DNA of 64,000 nucleotides from Aldehydirespirator sp028819505 (GCA_965207755.1 OZ242297.1:1612001-1676000); one strand, 5' to 3'. Shown: positions 8,477 to 17,648, counted from the first letter of the stretch. The notes: a model not told the origin generated them from the letters alone. Numbers and translations are program-made.

Positions 8477-9679
8477 ATGACGAGCGAGCGGATATCACGG
8501 CGGGTCGGGGCGATCGCCCCGTCGGCCACCCTGGCGGTGACGGCCAAGGCCAGGGCGCTGCGGGCCGCTGGTGAGCGGGTCATCAGCTTCGGCGCGGGCG
8601 AGCCCGACTTCCCCACGCCTGCCCACATCGTGGAGGCGGCCGCCGCCGCGTGCCGCGACCCGAGGCACCACAAGTACACGCCGGTCGGCGGGCTCGAGTA
8701 TCTTCGTGAGGCAGTGGCGGCCAAGACGGCCCGCGACTCCGGGCTCGCGGTCGACCCGGCCGACGTGCTCATCACCAACGGCGGCAAGCACGCGGTGTAC
8801 AACGCCGTCGCGGCGGTGGTCGACGCCGGCGACGAGGTGCTTCTGCCGACCCCGTACTGGACTACCTATCCCGAGCCGATCGCCCTGTCCGGCGGCGTGG
8901 CCGTGCCCGTCCCGGCCACCGCTGCCGGCGGCTTCCGGGTGAGCGTCGACCAACTGGAGGAGGCCCGGACGCCCCGGACCAAGGCGCTGGTCTTCGTGTC
9001 GCCCTCCAACCCGACCGGCGCCGTGTACCCCCGCTCGGAGATCGAGCAGATCGGCCGCTGGGCCGCCGAGCACCGCGTCTGGGTCCTCACCGACGAGATC
9101 TACGAGCACCTCACCTACGGCGAGGCCGAGCACCATTCCATGCCCGTGGTGGTGCCCGAACTGCAGGACCGCTGCATCGTGCTCAACGGTGTGGCCAAGA
9201 CCTACGCCATGACCGGCTGGCGGGTGGGCTGGATGATCGGCCCGCCCGACGCCGTGGCCGCGGCCCGCAACCTCCAGAGCCACTGCACGTCCAACGTGTG
9301 CAACGTGGCCCAGGCCGCGGCGCTGGCCGCGGTGTCGGGCCCCCTCGACGCGGTGGCGGAGATGCGCCGCCACTTCGACCGCCGGCGCCGGACCATGCAC
9401 AGGCTCCTGAGCGGCATCGACGGGCTGGTGTGCCCCGAACCTGAGGGCGCCTTCTACGCCTACCCGGACGCCACCGGCCTGCTGGGCCGCGACTACGGCG
9501 GCGTCAGGCCGGCCACCACCCTGGAGCTGGCCGACCTGCTGCTGGACCGGGCCAAGGTGGCGGTCGTCCCCGGTGAGGCCTTCGGCGCCGGCGGCGGGCT
9601 GCGCCTGTCGTTCGCCCTCGGCGACGACGACCTGGGCGAGGGCGTGGGCCGGATGGCCGACCTGCTGGGCGGGGGCTGA
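8477..9679 (+). CDS. Pyridoxal-phosphate aminotransferase (aspartate aminotransferase type)
   Basis: Class I/II aminotransferase of 400 residues. Visible signatures are SFGAGEPDFPTPAHI near residue 37, SPSNPTGAVY near 165, the LTDEIYEHLTY region near 194, and the PLP lysine K241 in NGVAKTYAMTGWRVGW. These fit a type Ib aspartate/prephenate-type aminotransferase; exact donor and acceptor are not decidable. ATG 8477 sits 7 nt after TACGCT (8464-8469), so the mRNA is probably leaderless. A 14-bp sequence containing this start codon (8467-8480) also occurs at 8432-8445 but out of frame, so it is not an alternative start. Confidence 0.88.
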   Translation: MTSERISRRVGAIAPSATLAVTAKARALRAAGERVISFGAGEPDFPTPAHIVEAAAAACRDPRHHKYTPVGGLEYLREAVAAKTARDSGLAVDPADVLITNGGKHAVYNAVAAVVDAGDEVLLPTPYWTTYPEPIALSGGVAVPVPATAAGGFRVSVDQLEEARTPRTKALVFVSPSNPTGAVYPRSEIEQIGRWAAEHRVWVLTDEIYEHLTYGEAEHHSMPVVVPELQDRCIVLNGVAKTYAMTGWRVGWMIGPPDAVAAARNLQSHCTSNVCNVAQAAALAAVSGPLDAVAEMRRHFDRRRRTMHRLLSGIDGLVCPEPEGAFYAYPDATGLLGRDYGGVRPATTLELADLLLDRAKVAVVPGEAFGAGGGLRLSFALGDDDLGEGVGRMADLLGGG

Positions 9680-9762
9680 TGCCCGTGCGCGGAATGGAGG
9701 CGAGCAGCGGCCCTCCAGGCGCCGGCGCCCCATCAATTCCGGGCGGGTAGGGGCGTTTCGCG

Positions 9763-11751
9763 ATGGGCGGGCCCGAAGTCGTGCCCTTCGGGGAGTGGCC
9801 TTCCCCGGTCACCGCCGCGTGCCTGGTGCAGGGGGCTGCGGGGATCTCCGAGGTGATCGCCGACCCGGTCCGGCCCTGGGTGCTGTGGTGGGCCGAGAAC
9901 CGCCCCGACGAGGCCGGCCGCACCGCGGTGATGCGCCGCGACCTCCGCGGCGGCGAGTCTCAGGAGGTCACGCCGCCGGACGCCGATGTACGCACCCTGG
10001 TCCACGAGTACGGCGGCGGCGCCTGGTGGCCCCACGACGGGTCGCTCCACTACGTCGAATTCGCCGACCAGCGGCTCCGCAGAATCGATCATCCGGACGC
10101 CGAGCCCGTGCTGCTGACCGCCGAGCCGCCCGAGCCGCGGGCGTGGCGGTACGCCGACGGGCGCCTCACGCCGGACGGCCGCTGGAGTGTGTGCGTCCGG
10201 GAGCGCCACGACACCGGCGGCGAGCCGGCCAACGAACTGGTGGCGGTGGCCGCGGACGGGTTCCAGCGAGTAGTCGCCCTGTGGTCCGGATCCGACTTCG
10301 TGATGGCGCCCCGGGTGTCGCCCGACGGGTCGATGCTGGCCTGGATCTCCTGGGACCATCCGAACATGCCGTGGGACGCCACCCGGCTGCATGTGTACGA
10401 GTTCGGCGACGCCGAACTGGGCGCCGAGGTGCAGGTCCTGGGCCTCCGCGGGGACCGGAGTCTGTGCGAGCCCGGCTGGGACCCCGGCGCCGCCGGCGCG
10501 GAGCCGAGGCTGCTGGTGTGCAGCGACCACGACGACTGGTGGGGCCTCTACGAGGTGGACCTGGACGGCGGGTCGCTGCTGCCGGTGGTGGCGGGCGGCT
10601 TCGATGTGGCCACCCCGCCCTGGGTCTTCGGGATGCAGCGCTGGGCGGCGGCCGGCGGAACGGTGGCCGTCGCAGCCGGGATGCCCGCAGGCGACCAGAT
10701 CCTGGTGGACGGACGCGCCGTCCGGCTGATCGACTCGTCGGTGTCGTCGCTGACCATCGCCCGCAGCGCCCCGGACGGCGCCGCGGTGCTGGCCTACGCG
10801 GGCGCCGGCTACCGGCACGAGCCCGAGGTGGCGGCGGTGCGGATCGACGGCGCCGGCCGCGCCGTCCGCGACGCGGTGCGGCCGGCGCGGGAGCTGGGCC
10901 TCGGCGCGGGCCTGCTGGTCGAGCCCGAGGCCATCACCTTCCCGACCGGCGGAGACGGATCGGCGGCGGCCCACGCCCTGTACTACCCGCCCACCAACCC
11001 GGCCTGTGCCGGCCCGGGCGGCGATCGCCCGCCGCTGCTGGTCACAGCCCACGGAGGGCCCACGGCCGCAGCCCGCCGCCAGCTCCAGCTCGGCGTCGTG
11101 TTCTGGACCTCCCGGGGGATCGCGGTGGTCGACGTGGACTACCGGGGCTCCACCGGCTACGGACGCAGCTACCGGCGGGCACTGGACGGCGCCTGGGGCG
11201 TCGCCGACGTGGAGGACTGCGTGGCCGCGGCCCGGTTCCTGGCCGAGCGGGGCGACGCCGACCCTCGACGGCTGATCATCCGGGGCGGGAGCGCGGGCGG
11301 CTTCACGGTGCTGGCCGCGCTGGCCCTCCACGACACGTTCGCGGCCGGGGCCAGCCGCTACGGCATCGCCGATCTGGAGGCGCTGGCCGCCGACACCCAC
11401 AAGTTCGAGTCCCGCTACCTCGACCGGCTCGTCGGCCCCTACCCGGAGGCCAGGGACGTCTACGTCGCTCGTTCCCCGATCCACCACCTCGACGGCTTCG
11501 ACGCCCCGATGATCGTGATGCAGGGCGACGAGGACGAGATCGTTCCGCCCGCCCAGGCCGAGATGATCGTCGGGGCCCTCAAGGCCAAGGGTGTGCCGGT
11601 GGCCTACCTGCTCTTCGAGGGTGAGCAGCACGGCTTCCGGAGCGCCGACAACATCGTTGCCGCCCTGGAGGCCGAACTGGCCTTCTTCGGCCGGGTCCTC
11701 GGCTTCACGCCTGCCGACCGGCGCCCCGAGGTGGAGACCGCCGGCCTCTAG
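9763..11751 (+). CDS. S9 family serine peptidase (acylaminoacyl-peptidase type)
   Basis: A 662-residue prolyl-oligopeptidase-family enzyme. The N-terminal two thirds is a WD-like beta-propeller with repeated GxWWPHDGSLxY and LTPDGRW elements. The C-terminal alpha/beta-hydrolase domain holds the triad: Ser510 in RGGSAGGFTV, Asp589 in MQGDEDEIVPP and His623 in EGEQHGFR. There is no signal peptide, so it is probably cytoplasmic and acts on oligopeptides. It lies 83 bp after the aminotransferase and could share its transcript. It ends in a strong hairpin before the convergent small acidic-tail gene. Confidence 0.9.
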   Translation: MGGPEVVPFGEWPSPVTAACLVQGAAGISEVIADPVRPWVLWWAENRPDEAGRTAVMRRDLRGGESQEVTPPDADVRTLVHEYGGGAWWPHDGSLHYVEFADQRLRRIDHPDAEPVLLTAEPPEPRAWRYADGRLTPDGRWSVCVRERHDTGGEPANELVAVAADGFQRVVALWSGSDFVMAPRVSPDGSMLAWISWDHPNMPWDATRLHVYEFGDAELGAEVQVLGLRGDRSLCEPGWDPGAAGAEPRLLVCSDHDDWWGLYEVDLDGGSLLPVVAGGFDVATPPWVFGMQRWAAAGGTVAVAAGMPAGDQILVDGRAVRLIDSSVSSLTIARSAPDGAAVLAYAGAGYRHEPEVAAVRIDGAGRAVRDAVRPARELGLGAGLLVEPEAITFPTGGDGSAAAHALYYPPTNPACAGPGGDRPPLLVTAHGGPTAAARRQLQLGVVFWTSRGIAVVDVDYRGSTGYGRSYRRALDGAWGVADVEDCVAAARFLAERGDADPRRLIIRGGSAGGFTVLAALALHDTFAAGASRYGIADLEALAADTHKFESRYLDRLVGPYPEARDVYVARSPIHHLDGFDAPMIVMQGDEDEIVPPAQAEMIVGALKAKGVPVAYLLFEGEQHGFRSADNIVAALEAELAFFGRVLGFTPADRRPEVETAGL

Positions 11752-11756
11752 CCGGC

Positions 11757-11800
11757 ACTGGCGGCAGCCGATGCCCGAACGGGCGCTCGCCGCCGCCAGT
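11757..11800. terminator. Hairpin between convergent genes
   Basis: ACTGGCGGC (11757-11765) pairs perfectly with GCCGCCAGT (11792-11800), and the loop holds a second stem GCCC-GAAC-GGGC. It begins 5 bp after the peptidase stop and ends 11 bp before the stop of the opposite gene, so it could serve both strands. No T-tract follows. Confidence 0.6.
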
Positions 11801-11811
11801 TCCGCTGGGGA

Positions 11812-12117
11812 TCAGTCCTTGTCGGCGTCCTCGGCGCTGTCGCTGTCGGCGGCGGCGGCCGGGTCTGAGGGGTCCTCGGCGCTGTCGCTGTCGTCGTCGT
11901 CGGCGGACGTGTCTGCGGCGTCGTCGGCGGCGTCGTCGGACGGATCGTCCACCGGCTGGCCGTTCTGGGCGGCGGTCTCGGCGATGGTGGGCCATGACGA
12001 CTCGTCGATCTGGGAGCGGCGACGGCGCTGCATGATCAGGCGACCCACGCCCACGACGGCGCCCGCGACGGCGCCGATCTTCACCAGACGGACGGCTCGA
12101 GCCAGCATGCGCGACAT
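11812..12117 (-). CDS. Small membrane-anchored protein with long acidic tail
   Basis: 101 residues. Residues 1-35 contain a hydrophobic stretch VKIGAVAGAVVGVGRLIM followed by basic QRRRRS, so the rest should face the cytoplasm. The last 45 residues are almost only Asp, Ala, Ser and Glu, including DDAADDAADTSADDDDSDSA, and are predicted disordered. The ATG is 6 nt from a minus-strand TAGGCT box, giving a leaderless start. I recognise no family. The charge pattern (membrane anchor plus polyacidic tail) is seen in many unrelated actinobacterial proteins, so no function is offered. Confidence 0.65.
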   Translation of the reverse strand: MSRMLARAVRLVKIGAVAGAVVGVGRLIMQRRRRSQIDESSWPTIAETAAQNGQPVDDPSDDAADDAADTSADDDDSDSAEDPSDPAAAADSDSAEDADKD

Positions 12118-12160
12118 GTCGGCAGCCTAGCGACCCGCCTGTCAAATGCTCGCGTGCGTT

Positions 12161-14536
12161 CTAAAGTTCCAGGGCGGCCAGCCTCGCCAGGGTCCGGAGG
12201 TCGTTGACGTGGAGCCGGGCAGGGGACTGGCCGTCGAAGGCGCCCCAGCCCTTGAAGCCCAGCGTCCACAACTCGTCGCCGATCACGATGCTGCGCACGA
12301 TCACGTCGGGCGAGTCGCTGGGCCAGCAGATCGAGATGGACTCCCCGCCGCGGAGCAGTCCCAGACTCCCGGCCTCGCCGGTGAGCATGTCCATCCACGG
12401 ATCGCGGGGACACTCGAAGCCGGTCATGCCCGCCTCGCCCGGCTCGCAGGCCAGCACCGCGTTGTAGTCGTCGGAGATGAAGTACTCCAGTTCGGTCGTG
12501 AAGTCCTCCATGTCGGTGGAGGCCAGGTCGGCCGCGGTGAGCCTGCGGCAGTCGGTCCGGCCGGGCTCGGTGCCCTCGATCATGTGGTCGACCCGGCCCA
12601 CCTCGGTGATGGTGCCGCCGGCCACCCGCAGCACCACCGCGCCGGACCACCCGTTCCACACCGTGACCGGCACGACCGCCAGTTCCTCGGGCGCCCACCA
12701 CAGGAAGGCCCGGTGGTCCCAGCCGACGTCGTTCCAGCCGTCGGGCGCCGTCCACACCGCCACCTCCAGGGGGTCGGTCAGATCGCTGACGTCGAACAGC
12801 GACACCTTGGCGCCCGTGACCCGGCCCTCGTCGTCGGCGTCGGAGCCCACTCCCAGCACCAGCGTGTCGCTGACGGGGTGCAGGTAGCTGGAGAAGCCGG
12901 GGATCTTCAGCTCGCCCAGGATCCGGGGATCGGCCGGGTCCGACAGGTCGATGGTGTAGAAGGGGTCGATCTGCCGGAACGTCACCACGTAGCCCACGTC
13001 GCCCACGAAGCGCACCGACTGGACGTTCTCGCCCCGGCCGATGTCGCCCACGCTGCCGACCTCGACCATGATGTCGCCGTCGGTGCTCAGCACCCGTACC
13101 TGGCTCTCGGTCTCCTCTCCCCATGGATCGCCGACGGTGGTCACGATGCGCAGGTGGCCGTCGTGCTCCGACAGCGAGAACTGGTTGCGGATCACGCCCA
13201 TAACCTCGCCGGACGACGCGTAGGCGGCCGCGTCGCCGCTGATGTCGAAGCGGTGGACGCTGGTGCGCCGCTGGCGCCAGGCCTCGCGCCAGCCGTCGGT
13301 GTCCCAGTCGTCCTCGCCGCCGAACTCGTCGGGTTCGAGCCAGCGGGCGGTGGCCACGTACAGCGACCCGGTCGACGCGTAGACGGTGTCGCCGGGAGCC
13401 ATCACCGCGGTGGACGACGACGGGTCGAAGCCGCCGCCGACGGGCACGCTCACGACGGTGGTGACCCCGAAGCCCGAGAACACCGACGGGGCGTGCACGT
13501 CGTCGCAGGGCACCATCAGCGATCCCGACGAGCTGTCGGCCGATCCGAGCGCGTAGTGGGGCAGCCAGTCGTCGAGGGTCGAGTCGAGGACCGCAGCCCG
13601 GTTGGCCTGCTCGGCCACGTCGGCGGCGGACTCGTTCTGGGGGAACACGAACGGGAAGTTCCACTGGGGGTCGTAGCGCATGATCACCCGGACCGTGCCG
13701 CCGACGCTGCGGGCGCTGACGTAGTCGCCCTGCACGCCGACGGTCTCGACGATCCGGGGCGCGTCGCCGCTCACATCGATGCGCTGGAGCACGGTCTCGG
13801 AGCCGTCGCCCGATTCGCTGTGGGAGCGGGTGATCAGCAGAAGGCTGTCGCCGTCGATGAACAACTCCCGCCCCCAGCCCTCGGCCACCGCCACCGAGCC
13901 GACGGAGCGGCGGCCGGACGCGTCGACCACCACCAGGCGTCCCGACGACAGCGTGAAGATCCTGCGGCCGTCGGTCTTGACGATGTCGGCCTCGTCCACG
14001 CCGGCCTCCTGGACGTTCGTGCCCGAGAAGTCCACGCCCTCGACCGGAGCGGCGGCCGCGCCCTGCGCCTCGGCCGCCGCGGCGTCGGCCACGGCCTCTT
14101 CGGCCATGGCCATGTCGTCGCCGTCGGGACGCTCGCCCACGGGACCGAACCAGCCCCCCCGGTCGAATCCCCACGGCCCCACCCTGGCGGAGTACTCCGC
14201 GTGGAGGTGGTCGAGCAGCGTGTCGCAGTCGTCGAACCGCACGAGTCCCGCGGTCAGCACCACATCGTCGGGTCCGAGCTCGATCACCGTGCTCTCGCCG
14301 CCGGTGCTGCCTGGGGCGTCGGTGCTCTCGCCGCCGGTGCTGCCTGGGGCGTCGGTGCTCTCGCCGCCGGTGCTGCCTGGGGCGTCGGTGCTCTCGCCGC
14401 CGGTGCTGCCTGGGGCGTCGCTGCCGGTCGAGGGCCCGGCCGAGCCGGAGATCCCCGGCCCTCCCCTGGAGCTGTCGCCTCCGCAGGAGGCGGCTACCAG
14501 AAGGAGGCTGAAGACGAGTATCGGAGTCTTGCTCAT
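12161..14536 (-). CDS. Secreted beta-propeller domain lipoprotein
   Basis: A 791-residue lipoprotein. The signal peptide MSKTPILVFSLLLVAASC ends at Cys18, followed by a low-complexity linker with four DAPGSTGGEST repeats. The mature domain opens with SGTNVQEAGVDEADIVKTDG, the hallmark of the bacterial C-terminal beta-propeller (Beta_propel, PF09826) family. Further propeller blades follow to the end, such as VRVIMRYDPQWNFPF and GYVVTFRQIDPFYTIDLSDP. The function of the family is unknown; cell-surface scaffolding or binding is inferred. The start is 126 bp downstream of the leuD stop on the same strand. Confidence 0.88.
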   Translation of the reverse strand: MSKTPILVFSLLLVAASCGGDSSRGGPGISGSAGPSTGSDAPGSTGGESTDAPGSTGGESTDAPGSTGGESTDAPGSTGGESTVIELGPDDVVLTAGLVRFDDCDTLLDHLHAEYSARVGPWGFDRGGWFGPVGERPDGDDMAMAEEAVADAAAAEAQGAAAAPVEGVDFSGTNVQEAGVDEADIVKTDGRRIFTLSSGRLVVVDASGRRSVGSVAVAEGWGRELFIDGDSLLLITRSHSESGDGSETVLQRIDVSGDAPRIVETVGVQGDYVSARSVGGTVRVIMRYDPQWNFPFVFPQNESAADVAEQANRAAVLDSTLDDWLPHYALGSADSSSGSLMVPCDDVHAPSVFSGFGVTTVVSVPVGGGFDPSSSTAVMAPGDTVYASTGSLYVATARWLEPDEFGGEDDWDTDGWREAWRQRRTSVHRFDISGDAAAYASSGEVMGVIRNQFSLSEHDGHLRIVTTVGDPWGEETESQVRVLSTDGDIMVEVGSVGDIGRGENVQSVRFVGDVGYVVTFRQIDPFYTIDLSDPADPRILGELKIPGFSSYLHPVSDTLVLGVGSDADDEGRVTGAKVSLFDVSDLTDPLEVAVWTAPDGWNDVGWDHRAFLWWAPEELAVVPVTVWNGWSGAVVLRVAGGTITEVGRVDHMIEGTEPGRTDCRRLTAADLASTDMEDFTTELEYFISDDYNAVLACEPGEAGMTGFECPRDPWMDMLTGEAGSLGLLRGGESISICWPSDSPDVIVRSIVIGDELWTLGFKGWGAFDGQSPARLHVNDLRTLARLAALEL
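14289..14420. repeat. In-frame 33-bp minisatellite in the lipoprotein linker
   Basis: Four units of 33 bp (14289, 14322, 14355, 14388) encode DAPGSTGGEST in tandem. They are nearly identical at the DNA level, so copy number is likely to vary between strains and would only alter the length of the flexible linker. Confidence 0.9.
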
Positions 14537-14662
14537 GGAGGCGTGGCCTTTCGTGGCGCGCCCGTCGGCGCGGTTCGATTCGGAGGGATGCGACGCTCCT
14601 GCCTGTGGCGCGGTTCCCGAGTCGCTCCCATCCCTGCGGCGGTTTCGGGCATGGCGACTCTT

Positions 14663-15256
14663 CTACGTGGTCGCGGGCAGCCAGGGAAGGCGTCGTCGCT
14701 CGAATTCGTCGATGGCTCCGGCATGGCGCAGCGTGAGCCCGATGTCGTCGAGGCCCTCGAGGAATCGCTGCTGGGTGGAGGCCTCCATCGAGAATGCCGC
14801 CTCGAAACCGATGGCCGGCGCCTCCACGGTGAGCCGCTCCACATCGACGGTGATCTCCAAGCCGGGATCAGCCCGCACGGCAGCCATCAACTCGGCGGCG
14901 GCATCGGCCGGGATCTGGGCCGGGACCAGTCCGTTCTTGGTGCAGTTGTTGCGGAATATGTCGGCAAAGCGGGGGCTGATCACCGCGTCGAACCCGTACT
15001 GCTGGATGGCCCACACCGCGTGCTCCCGCGACGAGCCGGTGCCGAAGTTGGTCCCGGCCAGCAGGATGGTCGCCCCCGCATGGCGCTCGTCGTTGAGAAC
15101 GAAGTCGCGGCTGTCGCGCCACTCCGCGAACAGGCCCTTCTCGAAGCCGGTGCGCGACACCCGCTTGAGCCAGTCCGACGGGATGATCTGGTCGGTGTCC
15201 ACGTCGCTGCGGTCCAGCGGCGCCGCGGTGCCCGTCACCACCCGGGCCGCTCTCAT
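14663..15256 (-). CDS. leuD: 3-isopropylmalate dehydratase small subunit
   Basis: Swivel-domain subunit that, with LeuC, isomerises 2-isopropylmalate to 3-isopropylmalate (and citramalate to methylmalate in the citramalate route). Conserved elements are DVDTDQIIPSDWLKR near residue 18, LAGTNFGTGSSREHAVWA near 66 and ISPRFADIFRNNCTKNGL near 92. 197 residues is a normal length. The start ATG overlaps by ATGA the stop of a 39-codon ORF that fills the gap from leuC, suggesting coupled translation. Confidence 0.95.
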   Translation of the reverse strand: MRAARVVTGTAAPLDRSDVDTDQIIPSDWLKRVSRTGFEKGLFAEWRDSRDFVLNDERHAGATILLAGTNFGTGSSREHAVWAIQQYGFDAVISPRFADIFRNNCTKNGLVPAQIPADAAAELMAAVRADPGLEITVDVERLTVEAPAIGFEAAFSMEASTQQRFLEGLDDIGLTLRHAGAIDEFERRRLPWLPATT

Positions 15257-15372
15257 GGCCGGTCCCCGGGAGCGGCGCCGGGGCCCGCCTCCATGGCCGG
15301 TCCCCGCGGGCGGCGAAGCGGCCGTCCGCTCCCAGGGCCACGGCCACGCCCGCGCCGCCTGCCGGCCTTCAT
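15253..15372 (-). CDS. Arg/Gly/Pro-rich 39-codon ORF bridging leuC and leuD
   Basis: An ATG at 15372 overlaps the leuC stop as ATGA, and the ORF ends at a TGA (15253-15255) overlapping the leuD start as ATGA. It encodes a basic peptide that begins MKAGRRRGRGRGPGSGRPL and ends PGAAPGDRP. The DNA is built from echoes of the leuC 3' end: GGTCCCCGGGAGCGGCG-like segments at 15261, 15299 and 15377. It may be a real peptide, or a sequence kept open so that ribosomes pass from leuC to leuD. I know no homologue. Confidence 0.4.
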   Translation of the reverse strand: MKAGRRRGRGRGPGSGRPLRRPRGPAMEAGPGAAPGDRP

Positions 15373-16778
15373 CGCAGGTCCCCGGGAGCGGCGAAGCGGC
15401 CGGCTATGGCGGTGGCCGCGGCCACCGCCGGCGACACCAGATGGGTGCGCCCGCCCCGTCCCTGGCGCCCCTCGAAGTTGCGGTTCGAGGTGCTGGCCGC
15501 CCGCTCCCCGACAGTCAGTCTGTCGGGGTTCATGGCCAGGCACATGGAGCATCCCGGCTCGCGCCAGTCGAAGCCGGCTGCCCGGAAGACCTCAGGCAGG
15601 CCCTCGGCCTCGGCCTGGGCCTTGACCTGGCCGGAGCCCGGAACCACCAGGGTGCGCACCCCTTCGGCTGCCCGCCGGCCGGCCACCACCGTCGCCGCGG
15701 CCCGCAGATCCTCGATGCGGCTGTTCGTGCACGACCCGATGAACACGGTGTCCACCGGGATGTCGCGCATCGGGGTCTCCGGCGCGAGGCCCATGTAGTC
15801 GAGGGCCCGGACCGCGGCCTCCCGCCGGGCCGGTTCGTCGAAGCTGTCGGGGGAGGGCACCGCACTCTCCAACGGAACCGACTGGGCGGGGTTGGTGCCC
15901 CAGGTCACCATGGGGAGGATGCCGGCGCCGTCGAGGGTCACCTCGACGTCGAAGGAGGCGGCGTCGTCGGTGCGGAGCGTGCGCCAGTCGGCCACCGCCT
16001 GCTCCCACAGGTCGCCCGCCGGCGCCCGCTCGCGGCCCCGCAGGTACTCGAAGGTCGTGTCGTCAGGGGCGATCAGCCCGGCTTTGGCGCCCGCCTCGAT
16101 CGACATGTTGCAAACCGTCATGCGGCCCTCCATCGACAGCGCCTCGATGACCGGCCCCCGGTACTCGATGATCCGCCCGACGCCGCCGGTGGTGCCGATG
16201 CGGCCGATGACGGCCAGGATCACGTCCTTGGCGGCGGCGCCGGAGGCCAGGGCTCCGTCCACGGTCACCGCCATCGTTCCCGGCCGCATCTGGGGAAGGG
16301 TCTGGGTGGCCAGCACATGCTCCACCTCGCTGGTGCCGATGCCGAAGGCGACGGCGCCGAAGGCGCCGTGGGTGGAGGTGTGGGAGTCCCCGCACACGAT
16401 GGTCATGCCCGGCTGGGTCAGGCCCTGCTCGGGCCCGATCACATGCACGATGCCCTGCTTGGCGTGGCCCATCGGGTAGTTGGTGATGCCGAACTCGTCG
16501 GCGTTGCGGCGCAGCGTCTCGACCTGGGTGCGGCTCACCGCGTCCGCGATGGGCTTGTCGACGTCGGCGGTGGGCACGTTGTGGTCCTCGGTGGCCACCG
16601 TCAGGTCGGGCCGGCGCACCGCTCGTCCCGACAGCCGCAGACCGTCGAAGGCCTGCGGCGAGGTGACCTCGTGCACCAGGTGCAGGTCGATGTAGAGAAG
16701 GTCGGGCTCGCCGTCGCCGCCCCGGGCCACGGTGTGGCGGTCCCAGATCTTCTCGCTCAGCGTCCGCGGCTCGGTCAC
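15369..16778 (-). CDS. leuC: 3-isopropylmalate dehydratase large subunit
   Basis: Aconitase-family subunit carrying the [4Fe-4S] cluster. The N-terminus reads TEPRTLSEKIWDRH, then CGDSHTSTHGAFGAVAFGIG. Cluster ligands are in FIGSCTNSRIEDLR and in GCSMCLAMNPD. 469 residues is a full-length protein. GTG 16778 is 7 nt from a minus-strand TAGGAT box (16786-16791), so the leuC mRNA looks leaderless. leuC, the bridging ORF and leuD form one operon with stop/start overlaps. Confidence 0.96.
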   Translation of the reverse strand: MTEPRTLSEKIWDRHTVARGGDGEPDLLYIDLHLVHEVTSPQAFDGLRLSGRAVRRPDLTVATEDHNVPTADVDKPIADAVSRTQVETLRRNADEFGITNYPMGHAKQGIVHVIGPEQGLTQPGMTIVCGDSHTSTHGAFGAVAFGIGTSEVEHVLATQTLPQMRPGTMAVTVDGALASGAAAKDVILAVIGRIGTTGGVGRIIEYRGPVIEALSMEGRMTVCNMSIEAGAKAGLIAPDDTTFEYLRGRERAPAGDLWEQAVADWRTLRTDDAASFDVEVTLDGAGILPMVTWGTNPAQSVPLESAVPSPDSFDEPARREAAVRALDYMGLAPETPMRDIPVDTVFIGSCTNSRIEDLRAAATVVAGRRAAEGVRTLVVPGSGQVKAQAEAEGLPEVFRAAGFDWREPGCSMCLAMNPDRLTVGERAASTSNRNFEGRQGRGGRTHLVSPAVAAATAIAGRFAAPGDLR

Positions 16779-16861
16779 GTCCCCGATCCTACGAGGCCGA
16801 GCCGGATCGCCGGTGGGCCGTCCGCTGCGGGTTGCAGTCCTCGCTCGCCTCAGATATCATG

Positions 16862-17447
16862 AAATGCAGGAACAGTATTCGACGGACCATTCGACGGACC
16901 ATTCGACGAACATTCTGACGGGCTCGGTGCGGGCGCAGACCGATCATCGGACATGGCCGGGCACCGGCAGGGTGACACGCGTCGAGATGTTTCCCCTCAC
17001 TGTCGGCGAACCGACCGCAGCGACCGTCCCAGCGCTCATCGACCGAGTCATCGAGGGCGGCACGGTGTCGGCGGGAGCGACGACTGGGGGCAGCCGACGG
17101 GCCGTCGCAGCGCCGACCTTCTCGGGCGCCCGCTGGAGACGTTCGTCGTCGCCCGGCTCCGGGCGCAGGCGACGCTCAGTGAGCGCCGCTGCGCCCTGCA
17201 CCACCTGCGCCACCACAACGGCCGTCACGAGATCGACGTCATCGCGGAGCTCGACACCGGCCACATCATCGCCATCGAGGTGAAGGCGACGGCCGCGCCG
17301 ACCAGCCGGGACGCCCGGCATCTGGCGTGGCTGCGCGACGAGGAGGGCGACCGTTTCGTCGCCGGCCTCGTGCTTCACACCGGCCCGGGGACGATGCCGC
17401 TCGGGGACCGCCTCGGCGCGGTGCCGATCTGCGCCCTCTGGCGGTGA
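16862..17447 (+). pseudogene. Remnant of DUF4143-type AAA ATPase
   Basis: Two pieces of one protein lie in different frames. The first reads ILTGSVRAQTDHRTWPGTGR then VTRVEMFPLTVGE, followed by ALIDRVIEGGTVSAG. The second, from about 17110, reads DLLGRPLETFVVARLRAQ, then HHNGRHEIDVIAELDTGHII, AIEVKATAAPTSRDARHLAW and ends ICALWR. These match the Walker-B-side end and the C-terminal PD-(D/E)XK-like part of predicted ATPases with DUF4143, which are normally about 400 residues. The P-loop and much of the middle are missing and there is a frameshift, so the gene is dead. A 12-bp tandem triplicate (16877-16912) lies near its left end. Confidence 0.72.
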
Positions 17448-17462
17448 CTCCGCGGCGGGCGC

Positions 17463-17633
17463 CTACCCGTCGCGGCCGGTGATCACCGGGACCGGCGGAT
17501 CGTCGCCGGCCGCGTCCCAGACGATCAGGGTCGCCGCGGCGGCCAGCAGCAGCGCGCCGGCCACCAGCGCGATCCGGGCCCAGCGCAGGTTGCGAGGCTG
17601 CTGGCCGTCGCTGCCGGGCCGCGGGCCGTCCAC
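17463..17633 (-). CDS. Small single-pass membrane protein downstream of greA
   Basis: A 56-residue ORF from GTG 17633. It starts VDGPRPGSDGQQPRNLRWAR, has one membrane span ALVAGALLLAAAATLIV, and ends VPVITGRDG. It is in the same frame as greA, separated from it by only the greA TAG and five sense codons, so it would be co-transcribed. No ribosome-binding site is obvious. It could be translated by reinitiation. Family unknown. Confidence 0.5.
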   Translation of the reverse strand: MDGPRPGSDGQQPRNLRWARIALVAGALLLAAAATLIVWDAAGDDPPVPVITGRDG

Positions 17634-17648
17634 CGCGCCGTGCCCGGT

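Noticed and set aside
8432..8480. Upstream start for the aminotransferase at ATG 8442
   Set aside because: It is 35 nt upstream and out of frame; the shared 14 bp is a short direct repeat.
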